From Gammaproteobacteria bacterium (GTDB lineage: Bacteria; Pseudomonadota; Gammaproteobacteria; Chromatiales; Chromatiaceae), in NCBI GenBank assembly GCA_030148485.1, contig JASBTJ010000032.1:1-34001 (forward strand): a DNA stretch of 34,001 nt, given 5' to 3'. Below, one piece after another: positions 12,249-22,392 of this stretch (positions within the stretch are counted from its first letter, which is position 1; each line of letters begins with the position of its first letter). Below the pieces are notes generated by a model. That model was not told the origin of the DNA. It did not search any database and saw only the letters and a list, made by a program, of their open reading frames with translations. The position numbers and the translations under genes were made by a program.

Positions 12249-13649
12249 ATGTCGTTACCCAAGCCTCAGACCGACGCACCGCCACCCGAGCCCGTCGAGC
12301 TCTATCAGAAACACGTCAAGATCTACCCCCGTGAGGTCACCGGGCGATTTGCGCGACTGCGCACACTCACCCTGGGCGTCCTGCTTGGGCTCTACTACGG
12401 GCTGGCCTGGCTGCAATGGGACGGCCAGCAGTTGCTGCTGTTCGATCTGCCGGCGCGCAAATTCCATGTTTTTGGGCTGACCTTCTGGCCTCAGGACTTC
12501 TTCTATCTGGCCGTGATCCTGATCATCGCGGCCCTTTCGCTATTTTTCTTTACCGCGCTGGCCGGACGGCTGTGGTGCGGTTATGCCTGCCCACAGACGG
12601 TATGGACCGAAATCTTCCTGGTCATGGAGCGCTGGATCGAGGGCAACAGCCGTGCGCGACTCAAGTTGGACCAGGGCCCCGTCAGCGGACGTCGCTTAAG
12701 ACTGAAAACCGCCAAGCATGCACTGTGGCTGGCGTTCTCGTTGTGGACCGGGTTCACCTTCGTCGGCTACTTCACACCGATCCGCGAATTGTCGCAGCAA
12801 CTGATCCAGTTCCAACTGACGCCGTGGGAGATCTTCTGGATTCTGTTCTACGGGTTCGCGACCTACGGCAACGCCGGCTTCCTGCGCGAGCAGGTCTGCA
12901 TCTACATGTGTCCTTACGCGCGCTTTCAAAGCGCCATGTTCGACCGCGACACCATGATCATCTCGTATGACGAGCGCCGTGGAGATCCACGCGGCGCGCG
13001 CCGTCGCAACGCCGCCAAGCCGGCCGGTCTGGGCGACTGTATCGACTGCACACTTTGTGTTCAGGCCTGCCCCACGGGCATCGACATCCGGGACGGTTTG
13101 CAATATCAGTGCATCGGTTGTGCCGCCTGTATCGACGTCTGCGACGACGTGATGGCCAAGATGGGCTATGCCCCCGGACTGATCCGCTACACCACCGAAA
13201 ACGCCATCGCCGGGACTGCCACCCGCCTGCTTCGCCCACGGGTGATCGCCTACGCCTTGTTGCTGTCCGTGCTCACCGGAGCGCTGATCTGGGGCCTTTG
13301 GCAACGGATACCGCTGGAAGTGGACATCATGCGTGACCGCAGCGCGCTTTATCACCGGACCGACGAAGGACTGGTGGAGAACGTGTATCACCTGAAGATC
13401 ATCAACATGAGCGAAAACGATCAGATCTACGACGTCAGCGTGGAAGGGATCGCCGGCCTGCAGTTGCTGATGAACGATCCACAAGTGACGGTGGCGCATG
13501 GCAGTGTCGCCGATGTGCCGCTACGGGTGCGCGCCGACCCGTCCGAACTGGCGGCAGGGAGCAATTCACTCACCTTCCATATTCGCGCGATAGGCGACCC
13601 CAAAATCCGACTCGACCAGCCGGCCCGCTTCATCGGCCCGGCGCAATGA
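12249..13649 (+). CDS. ccoG: cbb3 oxidase assembly protein CcoG (RdxA/FixG), polyferredoxin
   Basis: A 466-residue membrane-bound iron-sulfur protein. Membrane helices lie at about 39-56, 82-105, 158-175, 190-208 and 330-348. The conserved 'CGYACPQTVWTE' (110-121) lies after the second helix. Two ferredoxin-type clusters are coordinated by Cys264/267/270/274 and Cys288/291/294/298. The C-terminal periplasmic Ig-like domain follows the last helix. In studied bacteria CcoG reduces copper for delivery to the CuB centre of CcoN. It starts directly after the 100-residue protein and is followed by ccoH, matching the usual ccoGH order. Confidence 0.96.
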   Translation: MSLPKPQTDAPPPEPVELYQKHVKIYPREVTGRFARLRTLTLGVLLGLYYGLAWLQWDGQQLLLFDLPARKFHVFGLTFWPQDFFYLAVILIIAALSLFFFTALAGRLWCGYACPQTVWTEIFLVMERWIEGNSRARLKLDQGPVSGRRLRLKTAKHALWLAFSLWTGFTFVGYFTPIRELSQQLIQFQLTPWEIFWILFYGFATYGNAGFLREQVCIYMCPYARFQSAMFDRDTMIISYDERRGDPRGARRRNAAKPAGLGDCIDCTLCVQACPTGIDIRDGLQYQCIGCAACIDVCDDVMAKMGYAPGLIRYTTENAIAGTATRLLRPRVIAYALLLSVLTGALIWGLWQRIPLEVDIMRDRSALYHRTDEGLVENVYHLKIINMSENDQIYDVSVEGIAGLQLLMNDPQVTVAHGSVADVPLRVRADPSELAAGSNSLTFHIRAIGDPKIRLDQPARFIGPAQ

Positions 13650-13667
13650 CAACCGAAGGAGCGCCCG

Positions 13668-14165
13668 ATGCACGTGGTTCATGAAGATCACTACCCCTGG
13701 TACCGGCAGCTATGGCCATGGCTGCTGATGAGCGTGCCGGCTGCGACCGTGGTGGCCGCCATTTTCACCATCGTGATCGCGGTCAAGACCGACGATGGGC
13801 TGGTGGAGGCCGATTACTACAAACAAGGCCTGGCGATTCACCGCAACGCGGCACAGACCGAGGCCGCCCATGCCCTCGGCGTGATCGCCGATGTCCGCTT
13901 CGACACGACGCGCGGTGAGGTCCGAGTGGCGCTCACCCACCCTGAGCCGGCACCAGCGTCGCTGACGCTCAGCGTCAGACACCCGACCCTGTCCGGGCAC
14001 GATCAGCAGATCACCCTGTGGCCGGTAACCCCCGGTTTGTATGTCGGAAACCTGGAGCCGCTGATCGATGCCCACTGGCGGCTTACCCTCACGCCGCCCC
14101 AACGGCATTGGCGCCTGGAAGGTCGATTCCTCACACAGGCGGCCGGAGCCATACGCCTGCACTAA
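13668..14165 (+). CDS. ccoH: cbb3 oxidase assembly protein CcoH/FixH
   Basis: A 165-residue FixH-family protein with a short cytoplasmic start, one membrane helix at about residues 16-40 and the conserved 'LVEADYYKQGLAIHRN' segment just after it. A periplasmic beta-rich domain follows. CcoH is needed for stable cbb3 assembly. A strong AAGGAG precedes the ATG. Its TAA stop (14163-14165) abuts the first base of the 150-bp repeat. The operon ends here: ccoI (copper ATPase) and ccoS, which often follow, are absent from this window. Confidence 0.93.
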   Translation: MHVVHEDHYPWYRQLWPWLLMSVPAATVVAAIFTIVIAVKTDDGLVEADYYKQGLAIHRNAAQTEAAHALGVIADVRFDTTRGEVRVALTHPEPAPASLTLSVRHPTLSGHDQQITLWPVTPGLYVGNLEPLIDAHWRLTLTPPQRHWRLEGRFLTQAAGAIRLH

Positions 14166-14315
14166 GGAAGCGCTGAATACGTCCATCCTGGACTGCTCAG
14201 CGCACGCTGCGCTGCATACACGGTTTGCTGCTTGCTTCAAAATCAGTCACTTGCCGTGACCGGTTTTGGCGGCACCTCCCTGTGCCGCGGAACCGCTGAA
14301 TGTCTCAGCGGTGGC
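14166..14315. repeat. 150-bp multi-hairpin intergenic repeat, copy A
   Basis: This element fills the whole gap between the convergent stops of ccoH and dnaQ. It matches copy B (17808-17957) in inverted orientation with roughly 88-90% identity by hand alignment. It consists of successive hairpins: an outer GCGCTGA/TCAGCGC stem enclosing GTCC/GGAC, a weaker middle stem, a stem around AGTCAC/GTGACC, GGCGGCAC/GTGCCGC, and a terminal CCGCTGA/TCAGCGG. Differences between the copies preserve pairing in two of the stems. It may act as a bidirectional transcription terminator or mRNA 3'-end stabiliser. It resembles REP/MITE-type non-autonomous elements in style, but no known family is assigned. Confidence 0.85.
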
Positions 14316-15038
14316 CTAACCCATCGGCGGTTCGGACGGTCGACGCCAGACGCTGCCCCCATCCGCCTTGTCCAAGGCATCCAGCCGGGCTTCGTGCATA
14401 CCCAATTCATCCTGGGTGGCGCGTACCACCGTCAACGGTGGCCGATCCGCGGCAAGCCGGCGAATCCCGGCTTCGACGCCCTCGCCCTCACTGGCCCCTT
14501 CGCTGTCCGCGAACAATGCGGTTTGACCACCGGTCATGGCGAGATAGACATCCGCCAGGATCTCGGCATCCAGCAAGGCCCCGTGCTTTTCGCGCTTGGT
14601 GTTGTCGACCTCATAGCGCGCGCACAGGGCATCCAGGCTGTTGCGTTGGCCTGGGTGAAGCTCTCTGGCCATCACCAGGGTATCGACGACGTCGCAGTAG
14701 TGCCCAAGCGGCTCCCACCCCCCCAGCTGCTTCAACTCATGATCGAGGAAGCCCATATCGAAGGGCGCGTTGTGGATGACCAATTCCGCCCCGCGCAGGT
14801 AATCCATCATGTCGGCCGCAATGTCGCTGAAGCGGGGCTTGTCGGCCAGGAACTCGTTGGTGATGCCATGGACCTCGATGGCCCCGGCGTCGATCTCCCG
14901 ATCCGGTTGCAGATAGACATGGAAGTTGTTGCCGGTCAGTCGTCTTTCGACCAGCTCCACGCAGCCGATCTCGATGATGCGATGCCCCTGCTGCGGCTCC
15001 AGGCCGGTGGTTTCAGTATCCAACACGATCTGGCGCAT
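14316..15038 (-). CDS. dnaQ: DNA polymerase III epsilon subunit (3'-5' proofreading exonuclease)
   Basis: A 240-residue DEDDh exonuclease. Exo I is 'VLDTETTGLEP' near the start, Exo II includes 'HNAPFDMGFLDHEL', and Exo III is 'HGALLDAEILADVY' with the catalytic His and Asp. The C-terminal tail should hold the alpha-subunit-binding segment. The frame is open further upstream, but I start at the ATG at 15036-15038 (MRQIVLDTETTG), which gives the conserved N-terminus and has GGGAGG upstream. The rnhA stop lies four bases before this ATG. The C-terminal residues end exactly at the repeat copy A, which borders the TAG stop. Confidence 0.95.
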   Translation of the reverse strand: MRQIVLDTETTGLEPQQGHRIIEIGCVELVERRLTGNNFHVYLQPDREIDAGAIEVHGITNEFLADKPRFSDIAADMMDYLRGAELVIHNAPFDMGFLDHELKQLGGWEPLGHYCDVVDTLVMARELHPGQRNSLDALCARYEVDNTKREKHGALLDAEILADVYLAMTGGQTALFADSEGASEGEGVEAGIRRLAADRPPLTVVRATQDELGMHEARLDALDKADGGSVWRRPSEPPMG

Positions 15039-15042
15039 ACGC

Positions 15043-15483
15043 TCAGCCTCCCAGTTCATCGATGCCGCGATTGGCCAGTTGATCGGCGAGCTCGTTCTCG
15101 CGGTGACCGGTATGACCGCGCACCCAGGCCCACTCAACCTCGTGACGACCGGCCTGTTCGTCGAGTAGTCGCCACAGGTCGTCGTTTTTCACCGGTTTTT
15201 TGGCAGCCGTTTTCCAGCCGTTTTTCTTCCAATTGTGGATCCACTGGGTGATGCCGTTCTTGACGTATTGCGAGTCGGTGGTCACACGCACATGGCAGGG
15301 ACGGTTGAGCGCCTTCAGCCCTTCGATCACCGCCAGCAACTCCATACGATTGTTGGTGGTATGACGCTCCCCGCCATGCAAGGTCTTTTCGCTGCCGTTA
15401 TAACGCAACAGCACACCCCAACCGCCGGGCCCGGGATTGCCGCGGCAGGCGCCGTCAGTGAACAATTCGACCTGCTCAGACAC
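15043..15483 (-). CDS. rnhA: Ribonuclease HI
   Basis: A 146-residue RNase HI that degrades RNA in RNA-DNA hybrids. The carboxylate tetrad is present: Asp in '[17 protein letters not shown]', Glu in '[13 protein letters not shown]', Asp in 'VTTDSQYV', and Asp in '[11 protein letters not shown]' after the conserved His of 'RGHTGH'. The basic protrusion '[20 protein letters not shown]' is also there. I chose the GTG at 15481-15483 ([11 protein letters not shown]) with a G-rich ribosome-binding site. An upstream ATG at 15522 would add 13 residues without family support and deepen the overlap with the methyltransferase gene. The rnhA-dnaQ pairing is conserved in gammaproteobacteria, though in E. 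coli the two are divergent. Confidence 0.95.
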   Translation of the reverse strand: MSEQVELFTDGACRGNPGPGGWGVLLRYNGSEKTLHGGERHTTNNRMELLAVIEGLKALNRPCHVRVTTDSQYVKNGITQWIHNWKKNGWKTAAKKPVKNDDLWRLLDEQAGRHEVEWAWVRGHTGHRENELADQLANRGIDELGG

Positions 15484-16252
15484 GCGGCACCCCCCCCGTC
15501 GAGGGCTCGATGGACCGGGCACCCAGCGCCCGGCGGCGTTTGAAGGCCGGCCCCACCGGACGCAGCGTCGACACCCGTTTCACCGCTTGAACGACATACA
15601 CACCGGCAAACAACGGCCAGTAGCGTTCTCCCAACCGTTCCAGAAACGCCAGGCGAGTCAGCGCCGCGGCGCGCGTCAAGGGTGGACGAAAGACCCGTAC
15701 GTCCGTTCGTTCGATATCGAATCCCATCAATGTCAACCAATCCTGCAATCGTGGGTAGGAGAGAAAGTGCCCGCACCAGGGCAACTGATCGCGTTGCCGC
15801 CGGAAAGGACGTCGAAGCGCGCGCCACAGCCCCCACAGGCTCCACGGATTGAAACCGGTGATCACCAGCCGGCCCTCCGGAACCAGGATACGCTCCGCCT
15901 CGCGCAGCACCTGATGCGGGTCGGACGCAAAGTCCAGCGTATGCGGCATCAACACGGCGTCGATACTGTCGCTGGCGATGGGCAAGGATTCCGGCCGCGC
16001 CACCACGTCGGCCCCGGCGGCCTCCCCCGTTACGGCCACCACGGTGTGCTCACGCACCGGACAAACCGTCAGATAATCCTGCCCCGGCCCCAGCATACCG
16101 AGTTGGACCAGCTGGTAACCGAACAGGCTGCCCGCCAAGTCGGCCAACAGCTTGGATTCGGCCTTGGACACCAGCTGACCAGGCCACGCTTGGTACCACG
16201 CGTTCAACGATAACGAACCGGATTCCGGCAACTTTGTGTCGTCAGTCATCAT
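15476..16252 (-). CDS. YafS-like SAM-dependent methyltransferase
   Basis: A 258-residue class I methyltransferase-like protein (Methyltransf_11 type). The acidic turn after strand 4 is seen in '[22 protein letters not shown]', followed by '[28 protein letters not shown]', typical of the YafS group. The usual glycine-rich SAM loop at the N-terminus is degenerate ('LGMLGPGQ' region), so catalytic competence is not certain. It sits beside rnhA as yafS does in E. coli. The substrate of this group is unknown to me. The start is ATGATG at 16247-16252, so the exact first codon is ambiguous by one residue. Its 3' end overlaps rnhA by eight bases. Confidence 0.83.
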   Translation of the reverse strand: MMTDDTKLPESGSLSLNAWYQAWPGQLVSKAESKLLADLAGSLFGYQLVQLGMLGPGQDYLTVCPVREHTVVAVTGEAAGADVVARPESLPIASDSIDAVLMPHTLDFASDPHQVLREAERILVPEGRLVITGFNPWSLWGLWRALRRPFRRQRDQLPWCGHFLSYPRLQDWLTLMGFDIERTDVRVFRPPLTRAAALTRLAFLERLGERYWPLFAGVYVVQAVKRVSTLRPVGPAFKRRRALGARSIEPSTGGVPRV

Positions 16253-16307
16253 GCGGACGTGGTCCAGCTCTCAAGGATGTGCTCTGGCGGGCGGGCGCCA
16301 AAACCGA

Positions 16308-16313
16308 TATAGT
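16308..16313 (+). promoter_or_regulatory. Possible -10 box for mltD giving a near-leaderless mRNA
   Basis: TATAGT at 16308-16313 matches the -10 consensus at five of six positions. A start point about 7 bases later would fall within two bases of the mltD ATG (16322). No -35 match and no ribosome-binding site are visible. Confidence 0.35.
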
Positions 16314-16321
16314 CGGACCCC

Positions 16322-17752
16322 ATGTGTCCCGAGTCCGCTACCTTAAACCAGCCTTCGCCGAACCGCAGCCCCCGCTTACTATCCCACCGATGGCGCCGCC
16401 GTGGTGCCACCGTCGCGGCGCTCACCGGGTTGGCCCTGGCACTCGGTAGCTGCGTCACCGACAGCCACAGAGAGCAAGCCGGTCCGCCGCCGGATCAACA
16501 CGCAGCGGCCCCAGACGTGTCCCCGGTGGCCTACTGTCAATTGCCGTTGGCCGACACAGCCGCGCACGATCAAGCGCAAATCTGGGACCGTCTACGTGGC
16601 GGCTTCGTGTTGTGGGACATCAATCATCCCAGACTTGAGCACGAGCTGGAGCGGCTGCGGCGTCACCCGGCGGCCCTGAGCGCCATGCTGGAAGCGGCAC
16701 GCCCGTGGCTTTACCACATCGTCCAGGCGGTGGAGCGTCACCAACTACCCATGGAGCTGGCCCTGCTGCCGGCGGTGGAGAGCGGCTATCGCCCCTACGC
16801 CCATTCACGATCCGGTGCGGCGGGCCTGTGGCAGTTCATGCCGGCGACCGGACGCTGGCGCGGTCTGACCCTGGACTGGTGGTACGACGGCCGCCGCGAC
16901 GTGGTGGACGGCACCGAGGCGGCGCTCAAGCATCTGCAATTCCTGAACCGCCGCATGGGCGGCAATTGGCTGCATACGCTTGCCTCTTACAATGCGGGAC
17001 GCGGGACGGTCAACCGTGCCATTCGCCGCAACCGCCAAAAAGGCGCCGCCACGGACTACTGGTCGCTCGACCTTCCGGACGAGACCAACAGCTACGTGCC
17101 CCGCCTGCTTGCCTTGAGTGCCGTCATTGCCGCACCGGAACGCTTCGGCGTAACCCTGCCGGATATCCCCGACCGACCGCAGTTCGCCGTGGTGGACATC
17201 AAAGACCAGATCGATCTTGGCGTCGCCGCCAAGCTGGCGGAGGTCCCGCTTACGGAGTTGGCGGCACTCAACGCCGGGCTGAATCGACTGGCAACCCCGC
17301 CCAAAGGCCCGCACCGCCTACTGATACCCACCGATAAGGCGCACGCTTTCCAGCTGGCCTTGACGACCCTGCCCAAGGCCGAACGCCTGCAGCGCGACCG
17401 CTACCGGGTGAAGCGCGGCGACACCTTGAGCACCATCGCGGCGCGCAACGACCTGAGCACCTCGGCACTGAAGACCGCAAACGCCCTGAACAACAATCGC
17501 ATAAGGGTCGGCCAGTATCTGCTGATCCCCCGCTACCCCAGCGCGCTGGCGCTGGCCCCCGTGGCCGCACCGAAGTTGCCCCACAGCCGGGTGCGATATC
17601 GGGTACGGCACGGCGATTCGCTCTATGACATCGCCCGGAAGTTTCGGGTCAGCGTCGGCCAGCTACGCCGTTGGAACCGGCTGAACGGCAACCTGGTACG
17701 CCCGGGCCAACGATTGACCTTGTTCGTCGACCCGGCGAAGCAGACCTTGTAA
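16322..17752 (+). CDS. mltD: Membrane-bound lytic murein transglycosylase D (lipoprotein)
   Basis: A 476-residue lytic transglycosylase. A basic start and hydrophobic stretch lead to a lipobox-like 'ALGSC' with Cys44 as the probable lipidated residue. The SLT domain (about 130-260) has the catalytic Glu153 in 'LLPAVESGYRPYAHSRSGAAGLWQFMP' (only part of this stretch is strictly conserved). A degenerate LysM-like segment lies at about 300-340, and two clear LysM peptidoglycan-binding domains at 361-404 and about 425-470. MltD cleaves murein with formation of 1,6-anhydro-MurNAc. It is divergent from yafS, as part of a cluster that in E. coli also includes gloB. The N-terminal extension before the signal is longer than usual. 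Confidence 0.94.
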   Translation: MCPESATLNQPSPNRSPRLLSHRWRRRGATVAALTGLALALGSCVTDSHREQAGPPPDQHAAAPDVSPVAYCQLPLADTAAHDQAQIWDRLRGGFVLWDINHPRLEHELERLRRHPAALSAMLEAARPWLYHIVQAVERHQLPMELALLPAVESGYRPYAHSRSGAAGLWQFMPATGRWRGLTLDWWYDGRRDVVDGTEAALKHLQFLNRRMGGNWLHTLASYNAGRGTVNRAIRRNRQKGAATDYWSLDLPDETNSYVPRLLALSAVIAAPERFGVTLPDIPDRPQFAVVDIKDQIDLGVAAKLAEVPLTELAALNAGLNRLATPPKGPHRLLIPTDKAHAFQLALTTLPKAERLQRDRYRVKRGDTLSTIAARNDLSTSALKTANALNNNRIRVGQYLLIPRYPSALALAPVAAPKLPHSRVRYRVRHGDSLYDIARKFRVSVGQLRRWNRLNGNLVRPGQRLTLFVDPAKQTL

Positions 17753-17807
17753 CAGCCAAACACACACGCGCTCACCGCGCACAGCCGCGTACCTTGGTCG
17801 CCCCTAA

Positions 17808-17957
17808 GGAAGCTCTGAAAAATTCAGAGCTTCCGCGGCACAGGGAGGTGCCGCCAAAATCGGTCGCTGCAAGCGACTGATTTTGAAGCAAGTTGCAAAC
17901 CGCGTTTGCAGCGCAGCGTGCGCTGAGAAGTCCAGGATGGACTTATTCAGCGCTTCC
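17808..17957. repeat. 150-bp multi-hairpin intergenic repeat, copy B (inverted relative to copy A)
   Basis: Copy B lies between the convergent genes mltD and the fused transporter ATPase. In the orientation of copy A it runs on the minus strand. Its terminal hairpin is better preserved than in copy A: a 12-bp stem GGAAGCTCTGAA/TTCAGAGCTTCC at 17808-17834. The GTCC/GGAC, TGCAAAC/GTTTGCA, AGTCGC/GCGACC and GGCGGCAC/GTGCCGC stems follow. Both outer ends read GGAAGC inward, so the element has short terminal inverted repeats. About 35-55 bases of unique sequence separate it from each flanking gene. Likely a transcription barrier or 3'-end element. Confidence 0.85.
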
Positions 17958-17992
17958 CTGAGCTGTCCGGCGACCGCAGACGGGGCCGCTGT

Positions 17993-20004
<2,012 letters not shown>

Positions 20005-20008
<4 letters not shown>

Positions 20009-21411
20009 CGGCTGTTCCTCAATCTCGGGTCGAAGGCATCCCGCACCACGTCGGCGAACAAATTCGCCGCCAGCACCAGGGTGAACATGAACACAAAGGC
20101 CGCCGCCAGCGACCACCACACCACCGGCTCCCGCGCCAATTCCAGCCGAGCGCCATTGATCATGTTGCCCCAGCTGTCCATCGACGGGTCGACCCCGATG
20201 TTGATGTATGACAACACCGCCTCAGCCAGCACCAGGCCCGAGAAGTCGATCACCACGGTGATCAATACGATGTGCAGCACGTTCGGCAGGATGTGACGCA
20301 ACAAGGTGTTGAAATGACGCACGCCCATGGAATGCGCCGCCTGCACATATTCCAGCTCACGCAACTTGAAAGTTTCGCCGCGCAGCAACCGACACAGACC
20401 GGTCCAACTGGTGATACCCAGAATCAGGCACAGAAACAGCAGCCGCAGATCGGCACGCTCGGTGACGCTGGTGAATTCATCGGCGTTGTTGGACAGATAG
20501 ATATGCAGCATCAGGATCGCCGCGGCGATAAGCAACACCCCGGGAATGGCATTGAGCGTGGTGTAGATGTATTGGATGACATCGTCCACCCAGCCCTTGA
20601 AGTAGCCGGCCATCAAGCCCAACAGGATCGCCGCCGGCAGCATAACCATCGTGGTCAGCGTACCGATCATCAGCCCGGTGCGCACGGATTTGAGTGCCTG
20701 GTAAAGCACGTCTTCACCGACCTTGTCGGTCCCCAATATATGGTAATGGCTGCCCACCGTGGCGATCAGCCCGATCAACAGACACATGACCAGCAAGGTC
20801 CACAGCGCGACGTGCCATGGGTAATGGGTGCGCCCACGCAGCAACGTGCCCACCGACTCGGCCAACGCCGTGCGGCGCAACCGCGCGCGGACGGCGGCCA
20901 ACAGCAGAACGCCGACCGCCCATACCAGCAGGCCCCACGCAAGCCCCCGCTCGGCATGCTGTGCGACATCGGCCCAGCGATCATCCGGATTCGCCAGATG
21001 GGCCCCGGCATGATCGAGCCGCGGGTAGTCGCGGACCACGCTGCCGTCCGGCTGCTCGATATTCTCCTTGGCATACAAATGCACGGCAAACGGGGCGGAG
21101 TAGGTCTTCTCCTGGTTGGCGCGCAAGGGCCCGGCGATCCAATCGAACAGGCTACGCACCTCACCCGAGTAAATGGCGTCGCCATTGGCCCGGGTGTCGA
21201 TACGCGGCTGATAGTGCACCGAGTCGAGCAGTCCCACCACCACATAAAAACCGAGTACCACCAGTGCGCCAAGCGCTGTGCGGCTTTGCACCACGCGCCG
21301 CCACGGCGCGCGCAGGTGTTCGTGCCGATGGGCGTACCAGGCGAACAACAGCGTCAACCCGACCAGCACGAAGATCAGGATATCGGTCAGCAGAAAAACC
21401 GGCTTCCCCAT
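20005..21411 (-). CDS. Peptide-type ABC permease with long N-terminal extension (YejE/DppC-like)
   Basis: A 468-residue permease. The C-terminal 270 residues form a DppC/YejE-type core, with 'HILGTDKVGEDVLYQALKSVRTGLMIG' and the ATPase-contact loop around 'EYVQAAHSMGVRHFNTLLRHILPN'. Before it lies an extension of about 190 residues. This has two membrane helices (about 8-27 and 46-62), a soluble section of about 90 residues and a third helix at about 155-175. The family is normally 300-350 residues long. It starts four bases after the stop of the second permease gene and its stop overlaps the ATPase start. Substrate class (peptide or related) is inferred from family only. Confidence 0.88.
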
Positions 21412-21414
21412 GCC

Positions 21415-22392
21415 CTACTCCAGCCGGACCCTGGGGTCGACCAGGGTGTAGGAGATATCGGTGAGTATCAGTCCCAGGATGTACAGCACCGCACCAAGAA
21501 ACACCATTGCCCGTACGATGGCGAAATCCTGGCGATTGATGGCATCGATGGTGTAGCTGCCGAGGCCGGGGATGCCGAAGAAGGACTCGGTCAGCAGGCT
21601 GCCGGTAAACAGCAATGGCAGCACCACCACCACGCCGGTGAGAATGGGGATCAGCGCGTTCTTGAATACGTGACCGAACAACACCCATTGTTCGGCCAGC
21701 CCCTTGGCGCGCGCGGTACGCACATAGTCCTTGTTGATCTCTTCGAGAAACAACGTGCGATACCACCGGGTACCGGCACCGATTCCGCCGATGACACCGA
21801 CGATCACCGGCAAGACCAGGAACTTCAAGGATGCCCAGCCGGTGTCGTAGCCCGAGATGGGCACCAGATTAAGGAGCTTCCCGACCAGGTATTGCCCCCC
21901 AATGATGTAGAACAGGCCCGAAATGGACATCATGGTCACGCAGATCACCACCCCCCAGAAGTCGAGATAGGTCGCGCGAAAGAAAGCCAGCAACAAGGCG
22001 AAGGTGATATTCACCAGCAGCCCCACCAACAAGGTCGGAATGGCAATCGCCAGACTCGGCCACATTCGCTGGCTGATGTCGTAGCCGATGTCCCGACCAC
22101 TGTCCGACTGGCCAAATTGAAACTGAAACAGCTTCAACGACTTTTGATAAAGGATGGTTTCGGTGAGTTTGTCGCCGCCCTCGGCCTGGGCGTTGAACAA
22201 CAACGGCAAGGCGTAGCCGTGGTCGACCTTCCATTGCTCGATGGCCGCATCGGTGACCCGCTTGCCGCCCAGGTGCATACGCGCCATGTCATCAGGCGAG
22301 TTGACCACGAAGAACAACACGAAGGTCAGCAGATTCACGCCCAGCAGGATCGGAATGGCATACAACAGACGACGCAGGACATAGGCGCTCAT
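21415..22392 (-). CDS. Peptide-type ABC permease (YejB/DppB-like)
   Basis: A 325-residue permease with the DppB-family start 'LRRLLYAIPILLGVNLLTFVLFF'. A periplasmic loop follows, then 'SLAIAIPTLLVGLLVNITFALLLAFF'. The coupling motif is 'DYVRTARAKGLAEQWVLFGHVFKNALIPILT', and the end is 'LVDPRVRLE'. It pairs with the extended permease downstream to form the inner-membrane channel. Its ATG overlaps the stop of the binding-protein gene by four bases (22389-22392). The periplasmic loop between the first two helices contains about 45 residues around 'GYALPLLFNAQAEGGDKLTE', as in YejB-type members. Confidence 0.9.
   Translation of the reverse strand: MSAYVLRRLLYAIPILLGVNLLTFVLFFVVNSPDDMARMHLGGKRVTDAAIEQWKVDHGYALPLLFNAQAEGGDKLTETILYQKSLKLFQFQFGQSDSGRDIGYDISQRMWPSLAIAIPTLLVGLLVNITFALLLAFFRATYLDFWGVVICVTMMSISGLFYIIGGQYLVGKLLNLVPISGYDTGWASLKFLVLPVIVGVIGGIGAGTRWYRTLFLEEINKDYVRTARAKGLAEQWVLFGHVFKNALIPILTGVVVVLPLLFTGSLLTESFFGIPGLGSYTIDAINRQDFAIVRAMVFLGAVLYILGLILTDISYTLVDPRVRLE

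Noticed and set aside
20009..20119. Upstream extension of the fused ATPase (708-residue version)
   Set aside because: The extension lies within the permease gene. The GTG at 20006-20008 overlapping the permease stop gives the family-like start.
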